Virus record (IMG/VR): IMGVR_UViG_3300023175_000005 | Span: 1 to 64,000 of that record | Source: a virus | Length of the DNA stretch: 64,000 bases | Strand: one strand, 5' to 3' | In this document: positions 12,447 to 20,361 of the stretch, piece after piece | Position numbering within the stretch: position 1 is the stretch's first letter | Layout: each line of letters starts with the position of its first letter | Notes under the pieces: generated by a model | Told to the model about the DNA's origin: nothing | The model's database searches: none | What the model saw: only the letters and a program-made list of their open reading frames with translations | Program-made: the position numbers and the translations under genes

Positions 12447-13870
12447 TCCTCTGTACCTAAATTATTAATAAATGCTCTAAGCCGAGTTGAATCTGTTTCG
12501 GCTCGAATCTTTCCTACAGTATCACCTTCACTTGGATCTTGTGATACTTCGTCTGGTGCAGTTGGCGAATTGCCACGCTTGAGTTGATCATAGATAGTTG
12601 CTTTGCGTTTGTCAAATTCTTTATAGTCTTCGTCGTCGCCTAAGTCGCGAATACGTAAACTGTCTATGTCAAATTCTAGATCAATTTTTTGTCCAACACC
12701 GCTTGAACTTCTAGTTTTCATTAACTGTATCTGATAGCGCCCACGCTCACGCATTGCTCTACTTGTAAAGATACCTATGAGGTTGTCCGCCGTGTTAATT
12801 TTCGATATACCGCCACTAATATGACTATGGTCAAATTCTATCTCCTCTACTGAACTTCTATTCAACTGAGATGCTGTAACAAAGATACAATTAAGTTCCA
12901 TTGCCAAGTTGCGTAGTTCTTCTGATACATACTTGTCTTTAACAAACAAGTTTTCTGCTGAAATCTTTTGTCCAATTGGATGCATTAGATCCAAATAGTC
13001 TACAAGCACAACATCTACTTTTTTGCCTGTTTTGATTTCATATTCTTTTATATATGCACGTAAGTCATTTGCATTCTTGCCTGTAGGCATATACTTAACT
13101 TGGAATGCACCTGACTTTTTACCAATCATTTTAACTTTCATTTCAACATCATCAATGCTCTTGAAAATGTCTCTGCTTGGAATGTCAGTTGTCATTGAAT
13201 CAAGTCGCATACTAACCAATGCTTCTGAAAGTTCAAATGTAAGATACAATACATTCATTCCTGCTTCACACCAGTTTACACCCATGTTAGCCAAGAACAA
13301 ACTCTTACCTGAACCAGAGCCGCCTGCAAAGATATTCAGTTCGCCTCTGTTGAATCCGCCAAACAGTTTCTTGTCTAGACTTGGCCAACCTGTGCTTACC
13401 TGTCCGTTTTTATCTTTGATGCCTTCTAATCTGCTTCTAGGGTCTGCAAAATAATCTGTACCTAAATCTTTTTGTAGTCCAATCTGTACAGCCTTCTTAA
13501 CTAGGTCTTCAACTGGTCCATACTCACCTTTTTCAAGCAAGTCTGCACTCTTTAAAATTGCTGTCTCTAGTGCTTTGTGTCTTGAAAATGTTTCAAATTC
13601 TGCCAATAACCAATCATAGTGATTTTCTTGTAGTTGCCCTGGATCTTTTAAATTTTGATCTGTTGCTGCGTTGATCATATCAAATGTAGGCAGAGCATTG
13701 TGTTCTTCTACATAGTCTTTGATAAACTTTGCTGGTTCTTGTAAACGTCTGTCAAATGTCTGTGGATCAAATACACCTTGACAGCGCACAAAACTTTCTG
13801 CGTCTGTCATAAACATTTCTAGATATACCTTTTGTATATCATAACCATAATCTGTGTTCTGTCTTGTCAT
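12443..13870 (-). CDS. 41: Replicative DNA helicase gp41 (DnaB-like)
   Basis: 475 residues, the normal length for T4 gp41, the hexameric 5'-3' helicase of the replication fork that partners primase gp61. N-terminal helical domain about residues 1-150, then a RecA-like motor with Walker A GGSGSGKS (183-190), Walker B VVLVDYLDLM (about 285-295) and the Gln/Arg motor motifs SQLNRSS and RGRYQIQLMKTRSS. A perfect TTGACA-17-TATAAT promoter precedes it, placing the predicted transcription start at the ATG, so the mRNA may be leaderless. Confidence 0.93.
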   Translation of the reverse strand: MTRQNTDYGYDIQKVYLEMFMTDAESFVRCQGVFDPQTFDRRLQEPAKFIKDYVEEHNALPTFDMINAATDQNLKDPGQLQENHYDWLLAEFETFSRHKALETAILKSADLLEKGEYGPVEDLVKKAVQIGLQKDLGTDYFADPRSRLEGIKDKNGQVSTGWPSLDKKLFGGFNRGELNIFAGGSGSGKSLFLANMGVNWCEAGMNVLYLTFELSEALVSMRLDSMTTDIPSRDIFKSIDDVEMKVKMIGKKSGAFQVKYMPTGKNANDLRAYIKEYEIKTGKKVDVVLVDYLDLMHPIGQKISAENLFVKDKYVSEELRNLAMELNCIFVTASQLNRSSVEEIEFDHSHISGGISKINTADNLIGIFTSRAMRERGRYQIQLMKTRSSSGVGQKIDLEFDIDSLRIRDLGDDEDYKEFDKRKATIYDQLKRGNSPTAPDEVSQDPSEGDTVGKIRAETDSTRLRAFINNLGTEE

Positions 13871-13876
13871 ACGTTA

Positions 13877-13905
13877 ATTATACTCGCAAAATTAAAAATT
13901 GTCAA
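13877..13905 (-). promoter_or_regulatory. Consensus early promoter for gene 41
   Basis: Minus strand TTGACA (13900-13905), 17 nt, TATAAT (13877-13882). Six bases separate the -10 box from the ATG at 13870. Confidence 0.85.
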
Positions 13906-14201
13906 GCCCAACCCATTACTAATTTTGTATCTTCAGGTACCATGTCTAGACTAAACGGTGGGTCAAACACCAGTGTAGTGTTAGCAGTTTCTATACCATC
14001 AACACCGAGGATTGCTTCTCTAATATCTTCACATATTTGATCAGCAAAAGGACACATCATACTTGTTAGTGTATGTCTAACTTCACAGTGTGAATCTACA
14101 ACATCAAGTTCATAAATTAGTCCTAGATCTACTACGTTGATACTTATTTCTGGATCATGCACTTGCCTTAGTGCTTCAATTACTTGCTCTTTTAATTCCA
14201 T
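13902..14201 (-). CDS. DUF59/MIP18 family Fe-S maturation-like protein
   Basis: 99 residues of the MIP18/PaaD/SufT-type fold. VHDPEISINVVDLGLIYELDV (split around residues 15-35) carries the family's DPE...N..DLGL signature. The TSMMCPFAD segment holds the conserved Cys (about residue 50), followed by a DPPFS motif. Cellular relatives help assemble Fe-S clusters. It may serve an Fe-S enzyme of host or phage, but no Fe-S enzyme is obvious nearby. Overlaps the SGNH gene upstream by 26 nt. Confidence 0.8.
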   Translation of the reverse strand: MELKEQVIEALRQVHDPEISINVVDLGLIYELDVVDSHCEVRHTLTSMMCPFADQICEDIREAILGVDGIETANTTLVFDPPFSLDMVPEDTKLVMGWA

Positions 14202-14877
14202 ATTCTTTCCTTAAAAACGGTAATATGATTCTTTTTGTATAGAATCGTTGCTGCTTAGGTGATGGATGATCGTCTCCTGGTACAGTAAACGGTGTGCCTT
14301 GAGATAATGAGAACTCATAGATACTAGGTAAAAATTTACTATGATCTAACATGTCATAAAGATGTTTACATGCAGGATGATCTACAAATTCAAATACTGC
14401 GTCTTTGTAGTTAGTAAAAAAGTATTTTATATTGTTTGCTTGCAAATACCATTGCACTCTCAACATGTGTTCCAGAGTTTCTATTTGGTGTTGTATTTCG
14501 TTGGCCTGTCTAAAATAATCTCTGCACATTTTGTTTTGCCAAAATGCATTAAGCAGTGTCCATGCACCAGTATCGTCCGGATTAAACTTATAGGGATTTG
14601 TAACCCATCCGTCTGCTGGATCACGCCAGTCTTCCATGTTATTGCCATACTTTTCTTTTCTATCAATTCCACTCCACATAACACCAACTAATATATCTCC
14701 ATAGTTGTGATTGTGTAATTTAAAAAGCAAGTCTCTTGATATAATGCCATTTCCTGCGCTAGGCAATCCACAGTGTGTAAGAGGCACATCTAGTGCTATA
14801 GATAACCACTGTGGCCATGTTCGTGGATCCTCACTTGTAGCATCACTAAAACTACAACCGCTACTAATCAATCGCAT
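14176..14877 (-). CDS. SGNH/GDSL-type hydrolase or transferase
   Basis: 233 residues. The N-terminal SSGCSFSDA (about 5-13) holds the nucleophile-Ser block I of SGNH hydrolases. AGNGIISRD (about 41-49) fits the Gly/Asn blocks, and the C-terminal GDDHPS (about 203-208) gives the catalytic Asp-x-His. The family includes esterases and O-acetyl/acyl-modifying enzymes acting on sugars. Its neighbour is a carbamoyltransferase, with which it overlaps by 10 nt, so it may act on the same decorated sugar or nucleotide. Substrate unproven. Confidence 0.75.
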   Translation of the reverse strand: MRLISSGCSFSDATSEDPRTWPQWLSIALDVPLTHCGLPSAGNGIISRDLLFKLHNHNYGDILVGVMWSGIDRKEKYGNNMEDWRDPADGWVTNPYKFNPDDTGAWTLLNAFWQNKMCRDYFRQANEIQHQIETLEHMLRVQWYLQANNIKYFFTNYKDAVFEFVDHPACKHLYDMLDHSKFLPSIYEFSLSQGTPFTVPGDDHPSPKQQRFYTKRIILPFLRKEYGIKRASN

Positions 14878-16328
14878 GTGAAAACTTTTACTCCGTAGTG
14901 CTGTTCAAATTCTTGTGCATCTTCAATTGTATTAACAATAGGTTTGCCTTTGATGTTTAGGCTTGTGTTTAAAAGTATAGGACAGCCTGTTTCTTCATAC
15001 CAACGTTCTAGCAGTTTTCTAAAGCCCACGCTTTGATCTGCAGAAACTGTCTGAACCCTACTGGTGCCGTCCCCGTGGATGATTGCAGGTAGTCCAGTAT
15101 CCTTGCAAGTTGCAGTGTATTGCATAAAGGGTCCGACATGTCCGTCGAAATAGGTAGGCGCATGTTCCTCCAGTACTGCTGGTGCAAATGGTCTAAACTT
15201 CTGTCTTCGTTTGATTTCGTTAACTCTGTCTTTGATGTCTGTACCTCTTGGATCTGCGAGTAGACTTCTGTGTCCAAAGGCTCTAGGGCCAAACTCGGCC
15301 CTGCCATTAGCCACACCAACAATACCAGTAGTAAGTAATTCTTGTAGTGCTTTTTCAACAGGATATTCTCCTTCAATATTATACCCTGTGTACACATGCT
15401 TCAGGGGCATAAATTCTTTTTTGTGTGCAAGTACACACCCAACGCTAGACCCTGCATCACCTGGATTAGGCATTATCCATACGTTGTTAAAAAAGTCATG
15501 GGTAATGTGATTGGCTGAGCAATTTAATGCACACCCTCCCATTAATACAAGATTTTTGCTATCAACTAGGTTGCTGGCTACATCTAATACGCCTTTAAAT
15601 ATCTGCTCATATGCTTTCTGGGTAGCAGCAGCAATGTCAAACATGTCTTGTTCACTAGTAAGATCAGGACGCCACCATAGGCATCCTCTGTGTAAATTTT
15701 GTTTAAAACTTACAGGGTCACCTTTTAAATCAATAAAGTCTTCAACAATATCCTTTAACAATCGATTAGGGTCGCCATAAGCAGCCATACCCATAAGAAT
15801 ATATTCATCTTCTTGAGGCTTTAATCCTAGTCTTTGTGTGAGTGCCGAGTACCATAATCCAACGGAGTTAGGGTACGATCTAGAATAGACCTTTGTGAGT
15901 TTTGTTTCATTTGCTTCCCAGATTGTGAGTGTGTCAAATTCTCCAATACTGTCGATACTAACAACACAGGCTTCTGTAAAAGGACTAGTATAATAACCGG
16001 CAGCAGCATGGGAAAGATGATGATCAGTATACCTAATAGGAACAGATATCCCATAAGATCTAAGATAACGTTTAATATTGTTTTCCCTAAATTTGATCCC
16101 TTGCCCTGCTCGAAACTGTCTAAGAGTTTTGACAAGGGGTCTTTCATACCAAATAACTTCATCTGGTTCTCCCCAACGTTTTGCATACTCTATTAATTTA
16201 TCATTTAAATGCGCATCGTTTTTTACACCACTAAAGCGTTCGCTGTGGCTTGCAAACTCTAATCCGTCATCTGTAAATACTGCTAATGCAGCATCATGGC
16301 TGTTAGCACTTATACCCCATGTAATCAT
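14868..16328 (-). CDS. Carbamoyltransferase (NodU/TobZ-like)
   Basis: 486 residues. Transfers a carbamoyl group from carbamoyl phosphate, through carbamoyl-adenylate, to a hydroxyl of a sugar or antibiotic in known relatives. The N-terminal Kae1-like ASKHA domain has SANSHDAALAVF (about 7-18), the HHLSHAAAGYY metal motif (103-113) and MGGCALN (263-269). The C-terminal domain has GRAEFGPRAFGHRS (342-355). All key motifs are intact. The acceptor here could be an envelope sugar or a modified nucleotide. Overlaps the 16325 gene start/stop region by 4 nt. Confidence 0.9.
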   Translation of the reverse strand: MITWGISANSHDAALAVFTDDGLEFASHSERFSGVKNDAHLNDKLIEYAKRWGEPDEVIWYERPLVKTLRQFRAGQGIKFRENNIKRYLRSYGISVPIRYTDHHLSHAAAGYYTSPFTEACVVSIDSIGEFDTLTIWEANETKLTKVYSRSYPNSVGLWYSALTQRLGLKPQEDEYILMGMAAYGDPNRLLKDIVEDFIDLKGDPVSFKQNLHRGCLWWRPDLTSEQDMFDIAAATQKAYEQIFKGVLDVASNLVDSKNLVLMGGCALNCSANHITHDFFNNVWIMPNPGDAGSSVGCVLAHKKEFMPLKHVYTGYNIEGEYPVEKALQELLTTGIVGVANGRAEFGPRAFGHRSLLADPRGTDIKDRVNEIKRRQKFRPFAPAVLEEHAPTYFDGHVGPFMQYTATCKDTGLPAIIHGDGTSRVQTVSADQSVGFRKLLERWYEETGCPILLNTSLNIKGKPIVNTIEDAQEFEQHYGVKVFTCD

Positions 16329-16630
16329 ACTTCTATATCTATAATTTGTCCTTGGACTTCTAATTCGCTGACTGTGCTTAGATCTCTGTTGTATCTAAGA
16401 GCAGCCTGTTGTCTAAGATCGGCAATTTCTTGCAATCGATCTTCTATTGCTTTTTGCCAAGCTAGTTTTACTTCTGTTCTGCTTGCTGCTTCAACTACAC
16501 GCCTACGATCTTTTTCTATAGGAGGTGTAATGTTTTCACTGTTTGCGTAAACATGTTGATGCCCGTATAGTTGTGCTTGTATTTGTTGTTGCACATCAAA
16601 GGGCATCCCATTGGTTGGTAATGCTTTCAT
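16325..16630 (-). CDS. Hypothetical coiled-coil protein
   Basis: 101 residues from the ATG at 16630, with AGGAG 6 nt upstream. A TTG five codons earlier is less likely. Gln/Glu/Arg-rich helix across about residues 40-85, probably coiled coil. No domain recognised. Overlaps the carbamoyltransferase start (ATGA). Confidence 0.65.
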   Translation of the reverse strand: MKALPTNGMPFDVQQQIQAQLYGHQHVYANSENITPPIEKDRRRVVEAASRTEVKLAWQKAIEDRLQEIADLRQQAALRYNRDLSTVSELEVQGQIIDIEV

Positions 16631-16631
16631 A

Positions 16632-16733
16632 TCAACTCCTGTCAATTGCCATCTGCATTAGTTTTTCTGGTAAACTGCATACCCAAATATATGGTACCCA
16701 AAATAGTATGTTATAGATTATTAGTTCTATCAT
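16632..16733 (-). CDS. 33-residue membrane peptide
   Basis: The ATG overlaps the end of the 16711-16884 gene. Residues 2-20 are hydrophobic (Ile/Leu/Trp/Val), followed by a charged tail. Its stop is 1 nt before the start of the next gene. The tight chain of overlapping starts and stops supports it; function unknown. Confidence 0.5.
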   Translation of the reverse strand: MIELIIYNILFWVPYIWVCSLPEKLMQMAIDRS

Positions 16734-16884
16734 TGTGTACTTTCTCCCAATACTGTTCTGTGTCTAACTGTGGCATAGTCTTTTGTTTCTCTTCATATGC
16801 TATTCTGCGTTTACGTGCTTGGCGTATACCCCACCAAAAATATAGACGCCAAAACAATTTTGTACCCATTAACCATTTTTTCAT
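16711..16884 (-). CDS. 57-residue basic protein
   Basis: Starts by ATGA overlap with the stop of the 16881-17003 gene. Aromatic-rich, very basic N-terminus (Trp/Phe/Arg, about residues 3-30), possibly membrane-associated, then a polar acidic tail. No family recognised. Confidence 0.6.
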   Translation of the reverse strand: MKKWLMGTKLFWRLYFWWGIRQARKRRIAYEEKQKTMPQLDTEQYWEKVHNDRTNNL

Positions 16885-17003
16885 TTGTAGATGAACGGAT
16901 CTCGTTTCTTCATCTCTGCAAGTTTCTTTTTGAACTCGCGTTCTTCTTTATACCATGTAATAGGCCAAATAATAAATGACCAAATCTTTTTTAAGTAAAC
17001 CAT
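16881..17003 (-). CDS. 40-residue membrane-anchored peptide
   Basis: Starts inside the last codons of the primase gene in another frame. Residues 4-18 are Ile/Trp/Phe-rich, followed by a basic/acidic helix (KEEREFKKKLAEMKKRD). Probably an inner-membrane peptide translated by coupling to primase. Unknown function. Confidence 0.55.
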   Translation of the reverse strand: MVYLKKIWSFIIWPITWYKEEREFKKKLAEMKKRDPFIYK

Positions 17004-17986
17004 TTCTTTGCTTTCAATCTTATTTTTAAAGGACTGCTTTCGGCAGCAGAAGTAATACTGTATAGCGTATATAACCTACCGTACTTATCGACTGCATCTC
17101 CTATATCATTTATGTCCTGACTCCAGTCTGGCATACTCACAGACCATCCTAATTCTATTGCACGTTCGACAAGTTTGCTGCCTGCTTTATCTCTATCTGG
17201 AACAACATATATATCTTTTTGAAGTCTATTGAGAAGTAGTGCTTGTGCGTCATTTATATCACTTCCTCCTATAGCACAACCTTCTACGTGTAGTGCATCG
17301 ATCTGTCCTTCACATAATATACAGAATACTTTGTTAGGACCTTGTTCATCTAAATTAAACACATAACCAGGTTGCATGGTAGTTAGGTACTTACTTTTGC
17401 TTTCCCCTATTGCACGGGCTGTATATCCAACTACACGACCTTCGTAGTAGAAAGGTATAATAAGCCTATCACGGTAACCTAAACTAGGCGACCAATAATA
17501 TTCAATATCATCTACACGCAGATTACGTTCTAGCATATATTGAAATACACGCACCATGCGCTGATCTAACTGTCCTGCTTCGACCCACTGGTGCTCTGAT
17601 AGTTTAACGGCATCATCTGGCAACGAGACAGTTTTGAATGAAGGCATTTCGGCAATACGTGTTTTTGCTTCTACGCCTTCATTCTCTCGCATCACTTCAA
17701 GTGCTACCTTGTTGATTATATCGTCAGGTGTACCCATCCATTGTAGTAACTTACGCATCTTGTGTGAAAATGGTCGTCCTGGTTGCCATGAAGCTTTGTA
17801 ACCACAGTTAAAGCAATGATAACTTATACCGCCATCTGTGTTACTTATAAGGCCGCCTCGGCCTCTAGTATCTGCACTATGACCGTTATGATGACAACAA
17901 GACGCATTAAAGGATAGCCACCCGCTAGGCGTTGTTTTACGCTTTTGCGGCAAGAATGTCAGAACTGTATCAGCGACTATACTCAT
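16991..17986 (-). CDS. 61: DNA primase gp61 (DnaG-type)
   Basis: 331 residues, the length of T4 gp61. Makes RNA primers for lagging-strand synthesis with helicase gp41. The N-terminal zinc-binding part has CCHHNGH (about residues 30-36) and YHCFNCGY (about 57-64). The middle has the Toprim core with CEGQIDALHVEG (about 225-236) and the acidic VVPDRDKAG motif (about 261-269). Its promoter (TTGACT, 17 nt, TATTAT) ends 6 nt before the ATG with no ribosome site, so the transcript may begin at the AUG. Confidence 0.92.
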   Translation of the reverse strand: MSIVADTVLTFLPQKRKTTPSGWLSFNASCCHHNGHSADTRGRGGLISNTDGGISYHCFNCGYKASWQPGRPFSHKMRKLLQWMGTPDDIINKVALEVMRENEGVEAKTRIAEMPSFKTVSLPDDAVKLSEHQWVEAGQLDQRMVRVFQYMLERNLRVDDIEYYWSPSLGYRDRLIIPFYYEGRVVGYTARAIGESKSKYLTTMQPGYVFNLDEQGPNKVFCILCEGQIDALHVEGCAIGGSDINDAQALLLNRLQKDIYVVPDRDKAGSKLVERAIELGWSVSMPDWSQDINDIGDAVDKYGRLYTLYSITSAAESSPLKIRLKAKKWFT

Positions 17987-17992
17987 ACAATT

Positions 17993-18021
17993 ATAATAGC
18001 ATCAAGCTAGGTTAAAGTCAA
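17993..18021 (-). promoter_or_regulatory. Early promoter for gene 61
   Basis: Minus strand TTGACT (18016-18021), 17 nt, TATTAT (17993-17998); ATG at 17986. Confidence 0.7.
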
Positions 18022-18383
18022 TGATTTAATTTAATACTGCCAATAGAACCATCTGTCCAACTGTTGACAGTTGCTCTTACCCATACATAATTACCTGTAA
18101 AGTTTTTGATAAAACTACCATCGCTTTCTGTTGTGTCAGTAGCAGTGCTTTCGTGTTCTGTTGTATCTAATGTAAACCAGTCGGCTGTGCTTGGATCTAC
18201 AGCAAGTGTTGCTTGCATAACGATTTTGCCAATAAAACCTGTAACAGTATATTGCACACTATGGAAGCCATCACTACGTCCATAGTATCCGTCACCTCTG
18301 TATTTGTCTCCAGTGACAGTTTCAGTTGTGCTATCGCCCGGATGCACTTGATTTGATAATATTGTTTCACTATTACTTGGCAT
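18018..18383 (-). CDS. Putative virion protein, beta-rich
   Basis: 121 residues, rich in Thr/Ser/Gly/Asp and alternating hydrophobics, with no Cys. Typical of small phage head-decoration or tail-fibre beta-sandwich proteins. The late motif GGTAAATA lies four bases before its ATG, supporting late expression. Its end overlaps the gene 61 promoter by 4 nt. Exact role unknown. Confidence 0.65.
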   Translation of the reverse strand: MPSNSETILSNQVHPGDSTTETVTGDKYRGDGYYGRSDGFHSVQYTVTGFIGKIVMQATLAVDPSTADWFTLDTTEHESTATDTTESDGSFIKNFTGNYVWVRATVNSWTDGSIGSIKLNH

Positions 18384-18386
18384 AAT

Positions 18387-18395
18387 GTATTTACC
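18387..18395 (-). promoter_or_regulatory. Late promoter abutting the 18383 start
   Basis: Minus strand GGTAAATAC, then ATT and ATG: 4 nt between the motif core and the start codon. No ribosome site. Confidence 0.6.
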
Positions 18396-19190
18396 TTAAT
18401 TACGTACTAAAATTTTAGATATACTTGTTGTAGGATTGCTAGTTGTCTTAAATCTAAGATAACTAAACACACCATTAAAGTTTGTTGGTACAGGTTCTGT
18501 TTCGCTACCTGTAAGTGTTATTGTAGATACAGTTGTCCAATTATTTGTACCTGTAATTTGATTATCGAGTGTTGCTTGTACTTCTACATCACCAGCATAT
18601 CCGTTGTTATATATTGCTACAGTATGTAATGCTTCGTTGCCATTTAAACCAGGGTGTGCTGTAATCTTATCTGCATCGTCATTACCTGCAAACCATTCGT
18701 CTGTAACTTCTTGCCAGTTAGTTACAGTAATACTATCTTTAGGACCAGGCATAGCATTGCCATCTAAATAAATTGTTCCAGCAGCACCAAAGTCTCTATC
18801 ATTATAAGTTACTGTTCTAGTTTGATTAGACTCTAGAATCCAAACAGTGTATGACAAGTACTGTTGATTTACATTTAGTGTATCTGCATCAGTAAATGTA
18901 AAAGTAAAGGTTCCTTTTGTACTTGCTGTTGTGCCGTCGTCTGTAACTGTTGCTGCACGTTCTATAATTTTTGTATTTTCTCTATCAAAAACTGAAACAT
19001 ATACTGACTTTCCAAATACGTTTACTGGTTTTTGATCTGCATTAAGCATACGGAATTGAACTGTATTGTCAACTCCTCTATAAATTTTTACTGTTCGTTG
19101 ATACACTGGTCTATACTCCACGTTAAACCCGGCATCGTTTGAGATGACTAAAATTTGATCATTTACTAAATATCTAGGTATAAGTTGCAT
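18396..19190 (-). CDS. Putative virion structural protein
   Basis: 264 residues, beta-rich throughout. About residues 30-130 look like a BppU/fibre N-terminal immunoglobulin-like domain (repeated strands with DNTVQFRMLNADQKPVNV). Residues about 165-264 resemble the 18018 protein, with a receptor-binding-like Thr-rich fold and related segments (VEVQATLDNQ against IVMQATLAVD). Late motif GATAAATA upstream with a short leader and AGGACC site. Probably a tail or fibre-associated component. Confidence 0.65.
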   Translation of the reverse strand: MQLIPRYLVNDQILVISNDAGFNVEYRPVYQRTVKIYRGVDNTVQFRMLNADQKPVNVFGKSVYVSVFDRENTKIIERAATVTDDGTTASTKGTFTFTFTDADTLNVNQQYLSYTVWILESNQTRTVTYNDRDFGAAGTIYLDGNAMPGPKDSITVTNWQEVTDEWFAGNDDADKITAHPGLNGNEALHTVAIYNNGYAGDVEVQATLDNQITGTNNWTTVSTITLTGSETEPVPTNFNGVFSYLRFKTTSNPTTSISKILVRN

Positions 19191-19208
19191 TACCAGGTCC
19201 TTTACTAA

Positions 19209-19219
19209 GTATATTTATC
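19209..19219 (-). promoter_or_regulatory. Late promoter for the 19190 gene
   Basis: Minus strand GATAAATATAC, 18 nt before the ATG, with an AGGACC site between. Confidence 0.6.
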
Positions 19220-19227
19220 GAGAGCAC

Positions 19228-19596
19228 ATGTTATTAAAAGAGATAGAAAAACAATTTCCATATATTAGCGTTGTAGCATACGGCGGAAAAGAGTATGTTG
19301 GTATAATCACGAATCAAGATCAAACTGTTACTACAATGTTTGTATATACTGATTTAAAAACAGATAACGATAAAAAACTGTTACTTGATTTAGGAGAAAT
19401 TTGGTGGTGGGAGTCAAATAGAATGTTACCAATTACAACATTCTTAAGAGAAGAAATTTCACCGTTAAAATATTCAATGATGACAATGAATACAAAAGAT
19501 GTAAAAGTTAGTGTCGGACCTTGTGTTAATGTAAACAATTTGACAATTAAAAGAGTCAAAAGAAAAAGTGTTCAATTAATTAAAAAAGTTACTTAA
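19228..19596 (+). CDS. Hypothetical plus-strand protein
   Basis: 122 residues, mixed alpha/beta, with a DLGEIWWWESNRMLPI segment around residues 52-67 and a basic C-terminus. No domain recognised. One of the few plus-strand genes in this block. Its 3' end overlaps the convergent DnaE-like gene by 4 nt. GAGAG precedes the ATG. Confidence 0.65.
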   Translation: MLLKEIEKQFPYISVVAYGGKEYVGIITNQDQTVTTMFVYTDLKTDNDKKLLLDLGEIWWWESNRMLPITTFLREEISPLKYSMMTMNTKDVKVSVGPCVNVNNLTIKRVKRKSVQLIKKVT

Positions 19597-20150
19597 CTTA
19601 GTTGTTCACAAAATAAGTTCATGTGTACAACAACACTTACAGCATATGCAATAGCATGTGCCTTCTTAAAGTAGTAACTACCGTCAGTGGGTGCGATCCA
19701 CACATTTTCTAATATCGTTGGCCAAGTTTCGTTGACAAGATGGCGTTTGGCAGGCCGTATTATCGCTAGTACTGCTGCTAACTGCTCTATGCTCTGCGGC
19801 TTTGTTGTACGGAGTATATCGCCGTGTCCGGAGATATGAAAGATATTGTCTGTAAAATCGTCGTGCTGTAAAAGTTCCCATTGTGGTTCTCTTTCCATTA
19901 GTGTGTGTAAGTGTGTTTCATCTTTTACATCATTATAGATACTAACATTTAAAAAGTCTAGTTTAAAGTAGCCTCTATCTTCTGCTGTTTTGTAATCAAT
20001 AGTAGACAGATTATTCACAGGATTGTGTGGACACTCTGTAACGTATACACCTGTGTTGTGTTTTTTACCTGTATCTAATTTTGCCACACGGTGTTTAATT
20101 TGAGATAATAATACGTCTCGGTTTGCAAAGTCTATATCAATATCAGGCAT
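19593..20150 (-). CDS. Miniature DnaE-like (Pol III alpha) protein
   Basis: 185 residues from the ATG at 20150 (GGAG 8 nt upstream, ATGCCTGA overlap with the preceding gene). The order of motifs matches the palm and surrounding parts of bacterial DNA polymerase III alpha. PDIDIDF (residues 2-8) matches the catalytic P-D-x-D-x-D-F, FKLDFLN (62-68) the third-Asp motif, LAIIRPAKRH (128-137) the ALxRPG block and YYFKKAHAIAYA (159-170) the FNKSHAxAYA block. Full DnaE exceeds 1000 residues, so this is a stripped core. It may be an inactive regulator, decoy or minimal nucleotidyltransferase. Confidence 0.7.
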   Translation of the reverse strand: MPDIDIDFANRDVLLSQIKHRVAKLDTGKKHNTGVYVTECPHNPVNNLSTIDYKTAEDRGYFKLDFLNVSIYNDVKDETHLHTLMEREPQWELLQHDDFTDNIFHISGHGDILRTTKPQSIEQLAAVLAIIRPAKRHLVNETWPTILENVWIAPTDGSYYFKKAHAIAYAVSVVVHMNLFCEQLS

Positions 20151-20361
20151 CTTCACGCTCCATTGCATATCTCCACATTTCACTTTCAGGAACACGATTC
20201 CAATGCTTTTCGTCCTCTTTAGGAGTAGCACCGATATACTGTTCACCTGTCTCTCTGTCAATCAATAACCACTTTGCTGGGGCTCTTGTTTTTACAACTA
20301 GTTCAACAGGTTCATCAAGTTCGTAAACTTGTACACCATCTTGTAATTTTCTAAAATTCAT
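20143..20361 (-). CDS. Hypothetical protein
   Basis: 72 residues, mixed alpha/beta with a KWLLIDRETGEQYIGAT beta-hairpin-like middle, no family recognised. Coupled at both ends (ATGA upstream; 8-nt overlap with the DnaE-like gene). Confidence 0.7.
   Translation of the reverse strand: MNFRKLQDGVQVYELDEPVELVVKTRAPAKWLLIDRETGEQYIGATPKEDEKHWNRVPESEMWRYAMEREDA

Noticed and set aside
14362-14691. Plus-strand frame opposite the SGNH gene
   Set aside because: Antisense to a well-supported coding region with matching overlaps to neighbours.
15008-15397. Minus-strand 129-codon frame with a signal-peptide-like start
   Set aside because: Lies in another frame inside the intact carbamoyltransferase gene.
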